From contig JADHSM010000012.1 of the NCBI GenBank assembly GCA_016776905.1, positions 45,414-109,413 of the forward strand: a stretch of 64,000 nucleotides of DNA, given 5' to 3'. Source of the DNA: Planctomycetota bacterium. Lineage in GTDB: Bacteria; Planctomycetota; UBA8108; UBA1146. A program made the translations under genes and the position numbers. The notes beneath the pieces are model-generated. The model did no database searches. It was not told where the DNA came from and saw only the letters and a program-made list of their open reading frames with translations. Positions 1 through 8,534 of this stretch are shown here, piece after piece (the stretch's first letter is position 1; each line of letters starts with the position of its first letter).

Positions 1-1692
1 ATTCGAGTGGGCGGCTGGTCTGAGACTGCAGCCGGGACAGGAAATCTTGATATAACTGTGACGACTGGAAGTCAGGAGAACTGCACTAACGGAACCGATG
101 ATGACCAAGACGGTTTGATCGACTGCGAGGACCCCGACTGTTCAGCGGAACCCTCATGCACTCCATTCCCGGGTGATGAGTGTAATACGTCACTCCCCCT
201 GATTTTGGGATTTAACTTCATCGATAATACAGGTGCTTCCGATAGCGCGGAGGGCGTGCCTTCGTGCTCCGGCAGTTTCCTCGGAGCCATGAGTAATGAC
301 ACCTGGTATGACATTCTAGTGAATCAGGATGGACTTCTCACTATCAGTGCTTGTGACATTTTTGGATACGATTCCAGCATCGTTCTCTACTCCGGGTCGT
401 GTGGGAATTTAATCCCTCTCGCTTGTGATGGAGATTCATGTGGCGGACTGGGCGCGATCGCTCAAGCGAGTGTTACAGCAGGACAGGTGATCAAGGTGCG
501 AATCGGTGCTTCTGTTTCTGGGGCGGTGAGCTCTGGAGATATACAAGTCTCGTTGCAATCTAGTTCTCCCGAGAATTGTCAAAACGGTATCGACGATGAC
601 CTCGACGGCCTCGCTGATTGCCTAGACCCCGATTGTGCTGCAGATCCCTCCTGTACCTGTGAGTCTCTGACTGGATTAGTTTGCGTTCAGGGAACCGGTA
701 TCGAAGTGAACCTTTCATGGACGAATGGCGAGTTGTACGACGAGATCAGGGTTTCTAGAAATGGTAACCTTGTTGCAATCCTCGGAGGAACTGCAACCAG
801 CTTCCTTGATGGCGGCGGTTTCGCAGGAAATAGAGTCTACGCGGTCACCGGAGTTTGTAGTCAAAGCCAGTCCACGAGTGTCTGTGTCATGGATGTTGTG
901 GAGCCTTCGGGATTCAATGCCATTGCTCCTCTGATCACTTCGAACTTTGATGCTGCAACAGGTATCGGTTCTGTGGAACTGGACTTGTTCCTCTCCGAGA
1001 ATTCTGACAACCCAGGGTTCCCCGGAGATACTCAAGGCTTTTCATTATCTCTCGCTAATGATGCGAGTTGGGTAACACCTGTGTCCGTGACGGCCACAGA
1101 TCTGCTGCAGCAACTCAACGGTTCTTCTGGACCAGATTTCTTCACAGAGAATATCTATACAGATGGAATCAATGTTGGAGTGGTCTACTCATTTGCCGGT
1201 AATAACATCATTGAGTTTGCTAATGAATCAGCGGTGGTTCACGTTTCATACAACACTGTCGCGGCGAACCTAGTAGGTGCTGTGGATAACGTGGTCACAC
1301 CACTGACATGGTCAGAAAATGTAGGCCCGGTTCCGGTAGAGAATCTGATCGTCGTCAATGGAACGGCGATTACACTTCAACCTGAATCAGGATCCATCAC
1401 GTTGATTCCAGAACTGGGTGTTGCTATCTCGAGAGCGGATTGCAACTCAGATGGTTCATTCAATATTGCCGATGCCGTGACTTCCTTGGATGGCTTGTTC
1501 AATGGTGGATTGATCAACTGTGTGGATGCTTGTGATTCCAACGATGATGGATTGATGAATATCGCTGATTCTGTCTTCTCGTTGGCCGCGCTCTTCAACA
1601 ATGGAATTCTGCCTCCTCCTCCCTTCGGATCCTGTGGGATTGACCCCACGGATGATTCGCTGACTTGTGAGGAATTCGACGCCTGTCCCTGA
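1..1692 (+). CDS. Secreted dockerin-type protein, 5' end missing
   Basis: The reading frame is open from the first base, so the N-terminus and any signal peptide lie outside the window. Two copies of an Asp-rich motif are visible (NCTNGTDDDQDGLIDC at about nt 82-130 and NCQNGIDDDLDGLADC at about nt 574-621). They resemble the MopE/myxococcal-type N-G-x-D-D-D-x-D-G repeats presumed to bind calcium. The C-terminus (nt 1432-1690) has two EF-like dockerin half-repeats (DCNSDGSFNIADAV and DSNDDGLMNIADSV), then a PPPP stretch and a Cys-rich tail. That tail is common at the end of exported planctomycete proteins. The middle (about nt 900-1400) looks like a beta-sandwich, possibly cohesin-like, without a recognisable active site. 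Export and surface function are inferred; no enzymatic role can be given. Confidence 0.8.
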   Translation: MRVGGWSETAAGTGNLDITVTTGSQENCTNGTDDDQDGLIDCEDPDCSAEPSCTPFPGDECNTSLPLILGFNFIDNTGASDSAEGVPSCSGSFLGAMSNDTWYDILVNQDGLLTISACDIFGYDSSIVLYSGSCGNLIPLACDGDSCGGLGAIAQASVTAGQVIKVRIGASVSGAVSSGDIQVSLQSSSPENCQNGIDDDLDGLADCLDPDCAADPSCTCESLTGLVCVQGTGIEVNLSWTNGELYDEIRVSRNGNLVAILGGTATSFLDGGGFAGNRVYAVTGVCSQSQSTSVCVMDVVEPSGFNAIAPLITSNFDAATGIGSVELDLFLSENSDNPGFPGDTQGFSLSLANDASWVTPVSVTATDLLQQLNGSSGPDFFTENIYTDGINVGVVYSFAGNNIIEFANESAVVHVSYNTVAANLVGAVDNVVTPLTWSENVGPVPVENLIVVNGTAITLQPESGSITLIPELGVAISRADCNSDGSFNIADAVTSLDGLFNGGLINCVDACDSNDDGLMNIADSVFSLAALFNNGILPPPPFGSCGIDPTDDSLTCEEFDACP

Positions 1693-1739
1693 AGAATTCA
1701 GGTTCAAACTAGCGTGGGCCAGTCCATTGCTGTCTCTTT

Positions 1740-1775
1740 CCCCGGGGTACCCCAAGGTATCCCGGGGAATTTTTA
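1740..1775 (+). terminator. Intrinsic terminator after the dockerin-type gene
   Basis: Arms CCCCGGGGTACC (1740-1751) and GGTATCCCGGGG (1756-1767) pair over 12 positions with one G-U around a CCAA loop. AATTTTTA follows. It lies 48 nt after the stop codon of the first gene. Confidence 0.8.
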
Positions 1776-2058
1776 TGACATTTTCTTCATCTGCTGGGAA
1801 GAATATTGCCTGTAGGGGCCGTTATTCAGGCAAATCTGAAGAAGGAGCACCCCCGGTACGCTTGCCCGTGAGGGTTCCGACTTCTACGATCTCATCTGTT
1901 GGATACAAGGACTGGAAAGTCTTTTCATTTCGCCGCCTTCCTTCCAGAAGGAGGTGGCTGATCCGACAGTCAGAGAGGCTTTTCAAATCTCTCTGCCAGA
2001 ACGCAATTACCACCCGAATCCGGGACTACAGATCCCGTTGCGGAAGAGAGACCAGAGG
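1776..2058. other. Intergenic region upstream of the catabolic operon
   Basis: About 280 bp without a convincing gene. It must hold the promoter and leader for the operon that starts at 2059, but I could not assign -35/-10 boxes with confidence. The overlapping open frames here have no recognisable protein signature. Confidence 0.5.
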
Positions 2059-2949
2059 ATGAGTTCAATGGATTCCAGTCAAGCTGCTGATCTTGTGAAC
2101 GGGATCGAGAAAGTCGCTGTTGTAGGTGCCGGAACCATGGGGAACGGGATCGCTCAAGTGTTTGCCACTTCAGGCTACCCTGTCACCATCATCGATCCCT
2201 TCGAGGCTTCACTCGAGAGGGCAAAGGGCGCCATCGATAACAGTCTTGGTCGTATGGTGAAAAAAGAAAAAATCACTGCAGATGATGCCAGTGCAACGAT
2301 GGAGCGCATCTCCTTTTCTACATCAATCGAAGCTTCTGCGGGGACTCAGTGGGCGGTGGAAGCGATTCCCGAGGTGGAGTCACTCAAGGAAGAGGTTCTT
2401 TCTGGTCTTGATTCTCATGTAGTCGAGGGGGGAGTGATTGCCAGCAATACTTCTTCGATCTCCATTACTCGGTTGGCCAGTTACACCCAGCGCCCGGAAC
2501 GATTTGTTGGAATGCACTTCATGAATCCTGTTCCGATGATGAAGTTAGTAGAAGTGATCAAGGGACATAAGACAGTGGACACAGTCGTTGAAGCGACTAT
2601 GAAACTTTCCCGTAAACTCGGGAAAGAACCTTGGTTGGCAGAGGATTATCCCGGGTTTGTTGCCAACAGGATTCTTTGCCCAATGCTCAACGAAGCGATG
2701 TATGCCTTGATGGAGGGTGTCGCAACAAAGGAATCCATCGATGAAGTGATGAAATTGGGAATGGGGCACCCTATGGGGCCTCTGACTCTCGCTGATTTCG
2801 TCGGACTCGACGTATGCCTCAATATCCTTGAGGTGTTGCATTCCGAGTTGGGCGATCCCAAGTACAGACCTTGTCCGCTTCTGAGAAGAATGGTGGCGGC
2901 AGGAGACTTGGGCAGAAAAACCGGTCGAGGGTTCTACGACTACTCATAA
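2059..2949 (+). CDS. hbd: 3-hydroxybutyryl-CoA / 3-hydroxyacyl-CoA dehydrogenase
   Basis: Oxidises (S)-3-hydroxyacyl-CoA to 3-ketoacyl-CoA with NAD+ in beta-oxidation, or the reverse. An N-terminal Rossmann domain carries [10 protein letters not shown] at about residues 23-32. The [11 protein letters not shown] and [17 protein letters not shown] motifs, including the catalytic His of the family, follow. The C-terminal 3HCDH domain contains PGFVANRI and ends [13 protein letters not shown], as expected for the single-function family of about 290 residues. ATG 2059 was chosen over the longer open frame because the homologous protein begins just before the Rossmann motif and an AGAGG stretch precedes it; ATG 2068 is also possible. 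First gene of an apparent five-gene catabolic operon. Confidence 0.93.
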   Translation: MSSMDSSQAADLVNGIEKVAVVGAGTMGNGIAQVFATSGYPVTIIDPFEASLERAKGAIDNSLGRMVKKEKITADDASATMERISFSTSIEASAGTQWAVEAIPEVESLKEEVLSGLDSHVVEGGVIASNTSSISITRLASYTQRPERFVGMHFMNPVPMMKLVEVIKGHKTVDTVVEATMKLSRKLGKEPWLAEDYPGFVANRILCPMLNEAMYALMEGVATKESIDEVMKLGMGHPMGPLTLADFVGLDVCLNILEVLHSELGDPKYRPCPLLRRMVAAGDLGRKTGRGFYDYS

Positions 2950-2965
2950 GTGAAGGAGTTCAGCG

Positions 2966-4171
2966 ATGCTGGACAGCACCGGAATCGAGACAAATGAAGC
3001 TGCGGGGAGACTCGAAGCAATATTGGGGCTCTCTGTTCCCGAAACTCATCGTCATATTTATGACGAAGCGAAGCGTATCGCTGATGAGATTCTCATTCCT
3101 GCAGCGAATCTCCATGACAGGGAAGAATCTTTTCCTGAGGATCAGGTTCGTATCCTTGCTCAAGGTGGCTTCATGGGAATTCTCGCTCCCAAGGAGTTCG
3201 GGGGGCAAGGCCTCGATAATCTGGCTTTGACTCTCGCATTGGAGGAGATAAATCGTGGTTGTGCTTCAACAGGAGTGACACTTTCAGTTCACAACTCGTT
3301 GTTGTCCAGTCCTCTTCTCCACTTTGGAACAGAGGAGCAAAAAGCTAGGTTTTTTCCAGGACTTGCTTCCGGAGAATCCATGGGGGCATATGCCATCACT
3401 GAACCGGATCATGGTTCCGATGCGTTGTCGATTGAAACAACTTGTCGCCGTGAAGGTGACGAATGGATCTTAAACGGAACGAAAGCCTGGATTACAAATG
3501 GTTCTAGAGCAGGCACGATCATCACATTTGCAACGATGGATCCTGCATTGCGATCAAAAGGAATAAATGCATTTGTGGTAGACCCTACGATGCCAGGTTT
3601 CTCTGTCGGGAAAAAAGAACTCAAACTCGGCATTCGAGGATCTGACACTGTTCAATTGGTGTTTGATGAAATGCGTGTCCCTGCCGAAAATCTATTGGGA
3701 GAAGAGGGACAGGGATTCAAGATTGCGATGCACACTCTCGATGGTGGGCGAATTGGCATTGCGACACAGGCAGTGGGTATTGCTCAAGCATGCCTAGATG
3801 TCGCGGTTGAATTTGCAGAAGGCCACGAGATGTTTGGGCGTAGACTTGCAGACAATCAGTTGGTGTCTCACAAAATCGCCGATATGGCGACACGAATCGA
3901 GGCTTCCCGATTGCTCACCTACAGAGCAGCCCTGTTAAAAGATGCTGGAAAGCCTCACAGTCGACAAGCATCGATGGCGAAACTGAGTTCTTCAGAGATT
4001 GCGAATGATGCTGCGCGGATGGCTCTCGAAATTCATGGAGGAGCAGGGATAGGGCGACAGTCCCCCATCGAAAGATTATTCCGTGATGCGAAAATCTGCG
4101 AGATTTACGAAGGCACTAGCCAAATCCAGAGACTGGTGATCTCACGCCATGTCCGACCGGACCGGGGGTAA
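2966..4171 (+). CDS. Acyl-CoA dehydrogenase
   Basis: FAD enzyme that inserts the alpha-beta double bond into an acyl-CoA and passes electrons to ETF. The family layout is complete. It has the middle-domain YAITEPDHGSDA flavin/substrate motif, KAWITNG, the C-terminal helical domain with FGRRLADNQLVSHKIADMA, and the catalytic Glu in IYEGTSQIQRL at about residue 382. Length (401 residues) is normal. The AAGGAG at 2952-2957 sets ATG 2966. The stop codon directly abuts the start of the next gene, indicating translational coupling. Chain-length specificity cannot be read; short or branched chain is plausible from the neighbouring MeaB. An ETF-ubiquinone oxidoreductase at 22422-24068 would accept the electrons downstream of ETF. 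Confidence 0.93.
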   Translation: MLDSTGIETNEAAGRLEAILGLSVPETHRHIYDEAKRIADEILIPAANLHDREESFPEDQVRILAQGGFMGILAPKEFGGQGLDNLALTLALEEINRGCASTGVTLSVHNSLLSSPLLHFGTEEQKARFFPGLASGESMGAYAITEPDHGSDALSIETTCRREGDEWILNGTKAWITNGSRAGTIITFATMDPALRSKGINAFVVDPTMPGFSVGKKELKLGIRGSDTVQLVFDEMRVPAENLLGEEGQGFKIAMHTLDGGRIGIATQAVGIAQACLDVAVEFAEGHEMFGRRLADNQLVSHKIADMATRIEASRLLTYRAALLKDAGKPHSRQASMAKLSSSEIANDAARMALEIHGGAGIGRQSPIERLFRDAKICEIYEGTSQIQRLVISRHVRPDRG

Positions 4172-5095
4172 ATGTCCTCCCGCACAGTAGAAGAACTGGT
4201 CTCGGGAATCCTCCGTGGACATCGCAGGGATTTGGCTCAAGCCATCACTGCGGTGGAACAAGATGAGCTCAAAGCAGATGCTTTACTTTCAGCTCTGCCT
4301 CCCGCACCCGGTGCCTTTCGGCTTGGACTGACAGGTGCGCCGGGGGTCGGTAAGTCGACATTTATCGCAAAAGTGGTTCCTCTACTGATTGAGTCTGGAG
4401 AGAAGGTCGCTGTTTTGGCAGTGGACCCGACCAGTCCGGTGACGGGTGGAGCATTACTGGGTGATCGAGCAAGAATGTCGAGTGATATGGGCGACGCAGG
4501 TTGGTTTCGTAGCTTAGCAAGCCGGGGGTCGACGAGTGGAGTTGCAGGGTGCACCGATCATGCAGCAGAGATACTCGCGAGGGCCGGCTTCGGAATCATC
4601 ATTATCGAAACAGTTGGGGTTGGCCAACTTGAGGTTGAGATTGCAACAGAAGCAGATCAATCCTGGTTGTTACTTTCTCCCGAAGGCGGAGACGCAATAC
4701 AGCTCCTTAAAGGTGGAGTACTTGAAGTTGTACAACGAGTTATCGTGCACAAGAGTGATAGACCCGGTGCTGAAGAATTGATGCGTTGGGTTGAAGAGGC
4801 TGCTAGAGATCAGGCTGCTGCTGATCCTGTTGCAGTCAGCAGTCAAACAGGCATAGGCCTGAAAGAAGTCGTGGATCTTGTTCTGTCCGCCGCGAAGGCG
4901 CAGAGATCTAAACCGGATGAAGGTCGTTCAAAAGAGCGGCTTCGACGGAGACTGTTGCGCAGGGCAGAACAGGAATGGATTAAAAAAGGCTTGGAGGATT
5001 CTGGAGGTGAGTCGCAAATTGATCGGCTCGTTGATCAGGTCTTCGAGGGACAAATTGAGGCGAGAGAAGCTCTCGCCAAGTTAACTGATCGCTGA
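4172..5095 (+). CDS. meaB: MeaB/ArgK-type GTPase, mutase chaperone
   Basis: G3E-family GTPase that normally protects and reloads adenosylcobalamin-dependent acyl-CoA mutases. Visible motifs are the P-loop GAPGVGKST (about residues 55-63), VDPTSPVTGGALLGDRARM, and IETVGVGQLEVEIA (switch region). The helical C-terminus is as in the family, and 307 residues is usual. Odd point: the guanine-recognition G4 motif, normally NKxD, reads HKSD with CAC (4748-4750, residue 193) in place of Asn. The ATG touches the upstream stop. No mutase gene is present in the window, so the partner (methylmalonyl-, isobutyryl- or another acyl-CoA mutase) must be elsewhere. Confidence 0.88.
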   Translation: MSSRTVEELVSGILRGHRRDLAQAITAVEQDELKADALLSALPPAPGAFRLGLTGAPGVGKSTFIAKVVPLLIESGEKVAVLAVDPTSPVTGGALLGDRARMSSDMGDAGWFRSLASRGSTSGVAGCTDHAAEILARAGFGIIIIETVGVGQLEVEIATEADQSWLLLSPEGGDAIQLLKGGVLEVVQRVIVHKSDRPGAEELMRWVEEAARDQAAADPVAVSSQTGIGLKEVVDLVLSAAKAQRSKPDEGRSKERLRRRLLRRAEQEWIKKGLEDSGGESQIDRLVDQVFEGQIEAREALAKLTDR

Positions 5096-5157
5096 TTCTG
5101 AGCTCCCTAATGGGTGAGCAGCAGGATTTCTCAGATGAGTGAGTGGAAGGAAACACC

Positions 5158-6300
5158 GTGATTCGTTTCGAAGAACATCACCAAGAGATTCGGGAGATGA
5201 TTTCCGACTTCTCCGATAAAAAAATCGCTCCTCGTGCTGAGCAATTGGATGAGAGTCAGGGTGTTCCCTCTGAAAGCTTGTCCGAAATCGCAGACCTAGA
5301 AATGCTGGGATTAACGATTCCCGAAGAGCATGGCGGGTCTGGATTAGATTTGTTGACGGCTTGCCTCGTCGTAGAAGAGATTTCTCGAAATTGTGGATCT
5401 ACCGGCGCTATCGTTGCTACCCATCTCTTTGAAGGCACGTCTGCAATACTCAGATTAGGAGATGATGAAGGAAGAGCACGTTGGCTTCCTCAATTGGCTT
5501 CGGGGAAAACTCTGGCGACCTTTGCGATGGCAGAGCGAGAAGCTGAATCAGATGCCTCCGCAATTGACGCTTCTGCGGGTGCGGAAGGTGATGGCTTCGC
5601 GATTCATGGTCGCAAGACTTGGATCATGGGAGGGCAAACCGCTGGTTTGACCACCGTCATTGCTCGACGTGGTGAAGATAATCTAGAAGACCTTGGTGCT
5701 TTTGTGGTCGACCCCACTGTTGAAGGGTGTCACCGAGAGGCTCATGAAGATCTCTTGGGATTGCGTGGAGCTGGTTTTTGCGCACTCAATCTTGAAGGGG
5801 TGCAACTGCCATCGAACGCTCATCTTTCGGGATCTTCTGGGGGCTGGTCAGACATTCTCAAGGTTGTGGATATGGCCCGTCTCGGGGCTGCTTCAGTCAG
5901 CCTTGGAGTGGCCAGAGGTGCCATTGCTCATGCATTAGAATATTCTTCTCAACGCAAAGCATTTGGTCGGTCGATTGATCGCTTCGGAGCGATTCGTGCC
6001 ATGCACGCGGAGGCTGCGACCGCTGTTGAAGGAGCTCGACTGCTCTTATGGAGAGCTGCAGGTCTTCTCGATGCGGGTAAATCAGCGGGCAGGGAAGTGT
6101 CGATGGCAAATCTCTCAGCAAAGCAGGCCGCTTACAAGGCAGGCCGCGATGCTGTGCAGATTCTCGGAGGAAATGGTTACAGTCGCGAGTACCCCGTCGA
6201 GAGGTGCTACCGGGATATCCAAGCACTCTCTCCTTTTGGCGGTGGTGAAGATCTACAAAAAATATTGGTAGCTCGTTCGATGGCAGGAGTTCGATCATGA
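5158..6300 (+). CDS. Acyl-CoA dehydrogenase-like protein with altered active site
   Basis: Clear acyl-CoA dehydrogenase fold of 380 residues: LTIPEEHGGSGLDLL, a middle domain with KTWIMGGQTAG, and a C-terminal RKAFGRSIDRFGAIRAMHAE segment. The segment that usually holds the catalytic Glu (YEGTSEIQR) reads FGGGEDLQK. It aligns without gaps and puts Gly (GGC 6238-6240, about residue 361) where Glu should be. The alternative Glu used by isovaleryl-CoA dehydrogenases (D-L-E-R-L) also appears to be Ala here (DMARLG). GTG 5158 is preferred over GTG 5143 because GGAAGGA lies 7-8 nt upstream. The stop overlaps the next start (ATGA). Acyl-CoA binding is likely, ordinary dehydrogenation uncertain. Confidence 0.88.
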   Translation: MIRFEEHHQEIREMISDFSDKKIAPRAEQLDESQGVPSESLSEIADLEMLGLTIPEEHGGSGLDLLTACLVVEEISRNCGSTGAIVATHLFEGTSAILRLGDDEGRARWLPQLASGKTLATFAMAEREAESDASAIDASAGAEGDGFAIHGRKTWIMGGQTAGLTTVIARRGEDNLEDLGAFVVDPTVEGCHREAHEDLLGLRGAGFCALNLEGVQLPSNAHLSGSSGGWSDILKVVDMARLGAASVSLGVARGAIAHALEYSSQRKAFGRSIDRFGAIRAMHAEAATAVEGARLLLWRAAGLLDAGKSAGREVSMANLSAKQAAYKAGRDAVQILGGNGYSREYPVERCYRDIQALSPFGGGEDLQKILVARSMAGVRS

Positions 6301-7478
6301 GTCGTGCTGTCATCTGTTCGGCTGTCAGAACACCCATCGGCAAGTTTCTCGGAGGCTTGTCTGAACTGAGTCCTGCCGACCTCGGAGTCGCTGCTGTTGT
6401 TCCTGCTCTAGAAAGGGCAGGAGTCTCCGCAGATCGCGTTGGAGAATTACGGTTCGGTTGTGGACGTCAGGCGGGGGGTGGCCCCAACGTCGCTCGCCAA
6501 ATTGCAGTGCGTTCCGGGATCCCGGTGACCTCCACTGCAGTTACTGTGAATATGGCCTGTGGTTCTGGCTTACTCGCCATCATGGAAGCCAGAGATGCCA
6601 TCGAGCGCGGCGAATTTGAAGTTGTTGTTGCTGGCGGTACAGAAAGCATGTCTCAGCTTCCATTTTACATGCTGGGAGCTCGAAAAGGGTACCGTCTCGG
6701 ACAGGGTGAACTTGTAGATGGAATGTACCGTGATGGTTTTCAGTGCCCCTTGGCCGATCAATTGATGGGAGCCACTGCAGAAAATCTTGCAGAAGAATTT
6801 TCTATCAGCAGGGAAGAGCAGGATTCTTACGCAGTAGAAACGCAGCGAAGATGTCAGCAGGCCCGTGAAGAAAACCTGTTTGCAGATGAGATTGCGCCAG
6901 TGGAGATTCCTGGTCGTAAGGGACCGACTGTGATCTCAGTGGATGAGCATCCTCGAGACAATTCTAATATGGCCTCGATGGCCAAACTGAAGCCGGTCTT
7001 CAAAAAAGAAGGAACCGTTCATGCGGGGAACTCTTCCGGAATCACAGATGGCGCATGCGCTCTGGTTCTTGCCAATGAAGAGGTGGCAAAAGCTGAAGGA
7101 TGGCCCATTTTGGCTGTGGTGGGAGCATCTGCTCGAGGGGGAGTGGAGCCCCGGAGAATGGGAATGGGACCGGTTCCTGCGATAGGGAAATTGCTCACAC
7201 AGACGGGTGCGAGCATCAGTGATTACGACTTGGTCGAGATCAATGAAGCTTTTGCTGCTCAAGTTTTGGCGTGTCTCAAGGAGGTCGATATCGACAGAGA
7301 TCGTCTCAATGTCCATGGTGGTTCTATTGCGCTGGGGCACCCTATCGGCGCAACGGGAGCCAGGATCGTGACGACACTTATTCATGCCGCAAAACGTCGC
7401 GGTGGTGGTAAAGGTATGGCTTCGCTTTGTATCAGTGGTGGAATGGGCCTTGCTCTGGATTTAGAAATCAGTTCCTGA
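6297..7478 (+). CDS. atoB: Acetyl-CoA acetyltransferase (thiolase)
   Basis: Cleaves 3-ketoacyl-CoA with CoA to acetyl-CoA plus a shortened acyl-CoA, or condenses two acetyl-CoA. The nucleophilic Cys is in VNMACGSGL (about residue 88). NEAFAAQ and GGSIALGHPIGATGAR carry the Asn and His of the active site, and CISGGMG has the second Cys (about residue 378). Length (393) is normal. ATGA overlap with the preceding acyl-CoA dehydrogenase gene shows tight coupling. Together with the upstream dehydrogenases this completes most of a beta-oxidation spiral; the hydratase is encoded apart, at 16849. Biosynthetic and degradative thiolases cannot be separated by eye. Confidence 0.93.
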   Translation: MSRAVICSAVRTPIGKFLGGLSELSPADLGVAAVVPALERAGVSADRVGELRFGCGRQAGGGPNVARQIAVRSGIPVTSTAVTVNMACGSGLLAIMEARDAIERGEFEVVVAGGTESMSQLPFYMLGARKGYRLGQGELVDGMYRDGFQCPLADQLMGATAENLAEEFSISREEQDSYAVETQRRCQQAREENLFADEIAPVEIPGRKGPTVISVDEHPRDNSNMASMAKLKPVFKKEGTVHAGNSSGITDGACALVLANEEVAKAEGWPILAVVGASARGGVEPRRMGMGPVPAIGKLLTQTGASISDYDLVEINEAFAAQVLACLKEVDIDRDRLNVHGGSIALGHPIGATGARIVTTLIHAAKRRGGGKGMASLCISGGMGLALDLEISS

Positions 7479-7526
7479 CATGATAGGAACTGATCTCATC
7501 AATGAGTGATTAGGAGAGCGAGAGTC

Positions 7527-7748
7527 ATGTCGATACTACTCAAAGGACGAATGGTACTGGGAGTGTTCCTGTTGTTAGCAGGACTGACCATCGTTAAGTT
7601 CCCAGATATTCTCCAATATGCATTGGCTTCCGTATTAATCGTTTCCGGTGTTTCAGCAATTCTTGGATCATTAGGGGGCAACGCTCCCCAACAACATCCC
7701 AGTGAGCCCGAAACACGCGGCGCAGATTTTCGAAAGCTCGAAGACTAA
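7527..7748 (+). CDS. Small two-helix membrane protein, DUF3096-like
   Basis: A 73-residue protein with two hydrophobic segments (MVLGVFLLLAGLTIV and YALASVLIVSGVSAILG) separated by a short turn KFPDIL. A polar tail follows. The pattern is like the small DUF3096 membrane proteins, whose function is unknown. ATG 7527 was chosen because TAGGAG lies about 10 nt upstream; a longer frame from GTG 7506 would put charged residues ahead of it. It follows the thiolase gene by 48 nt and could be the last cistron of that operon or have its own promoter. No function is proposed. Confidence 0.65.
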   Translation: MSILLKGRMVLGVFLLLAGLTIVKFPDILQYALASVLIVSGVSAILGSLGGNAPQQHPSEPETRGADFRKLED

Positions 7749-7762
7749 GTCTTAGTTTTTTT
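7741..7762 (+). terminator. Weak terminator between convergent genes
   Basis: AAGAC-TAA-GTCTT overlaps the stop codon and is followed by AGTTTTTTT. The stem is only 5 bp, so efficiency is doubtful. It lies at the 3' junction with the convergent rsmG gene. Confidence 0.35.
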
Positions 7763-8450
7763 GATTATCAATCAGAATAAGTCTTCTTACCGCTTCATCT
7801 CCTGGAATCTGGTAGGGTTCATCGAGGGCTACAAAGAGTCTTCGCTTCCACATTAAGCCTTTGACTGCCGCGAGTTCTTCGTTAGCGGCTGGACCTTTCC
7901 ATAGCAACATAGGCCCGTAGTAGTTGTGGGTGCACCAGTTGAGCAATCTTTCGATAGGGCCCACAGCTCTGGCTGTGACGAGATCAATCTCCTTGCGGTG
8001 TTCACGAATCCAATCTTCATAGCGACCCCAAACGCATGTGACCCGATCTGAAATACCGAGTTGCTCAACAACTCCTTGAAGAAACTCAATCTTTTTTCTT
8101 TTTGAGTCTAGAAGTGTCACCTTCAGATGTGGGCATGCTAATGCGATAGATAGTCCAGGCCATCCTGCACCAGTTCCTAGGTCCAATATGTGGTGAAAGA
8201 TTTGTTCTCCCCCTTCAGCGAGGAGGGGGAGCGCAGCGAGCGAGTCTGCACAATGACGAATCGCCATTTCCTCGGGTTCGGTGACTCGAGTCAGATTCAT
8301 CACTTCATTGCGTTCTCGAACGAGCCAAGCGTGAAGTGCTAGGCCTTCTCGAGCAAATCCGGGCGCGAAGGGACCCAGAGCTGTTATGAATCGACTTTTG
8401 AACTCTTCGTATTCGATATCTATTTTCTCCTGCGCATTATTCCGTGACAC
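7752..8450 (-). CDS. rsmG: 16S rRNA (guanine-527 N7) methyltransferase
   Basis: SAM-dependent methyltransferase that forms m7G527 in 16S rRNA; loss gives low-level streptomycin resistance in other bacteria. The SAM-binding motif ILDLGTGAGWPGLSIAL and the following VTLLDSKRKKIEFL are typical of GidB/RsmG. The VTARAVGPIERLLNWC stretch, with the family's A-R-A-V signature, follows. Length (232) is slightly above average. The protein begins MSRNNAQEK. It is transcribed away from the msrBA gene and converges on the small membrane-protein gene. It is not next to mnmG or parA/B here, unlike in many bacteria. Confidence 0.92.
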   Translation of the reverse strand: MSRNNAQEKIDIEYEEFKSRFITALGPFAPGFAREGLALHAWLVRERNEVMNLTRVTEPEEMAIRHCADSLAALPLLAEGGEQIFHHILDLGTGAGWPGLSIALACPHLKVTLLDSKRKKIEFLQGVVEQLGISDRVTCVWGRYEDWIREHRKEIDLVTARAVGPIERLLNWCTHNYYGPMLLWKGPAANEELAAVKGLMWKRRLFVALDEPYQIPGDEAVRRLILIDNQKN

Positions 8451-8534
8451 TTCATCCCACTCTTGGGAGGTGCTTCTTGGGTCTTAGGAATCTTGAGGGT
8501 AACATAGTTACGAGCGCCGAAAGGAGAACTACCT

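Noticed and set aside
1667..2062. 131-codon frame between the first gene and hbd
   Set aside because: It starts inside the first gene, crosses its terminator hairpin and has no recognisable protein features.
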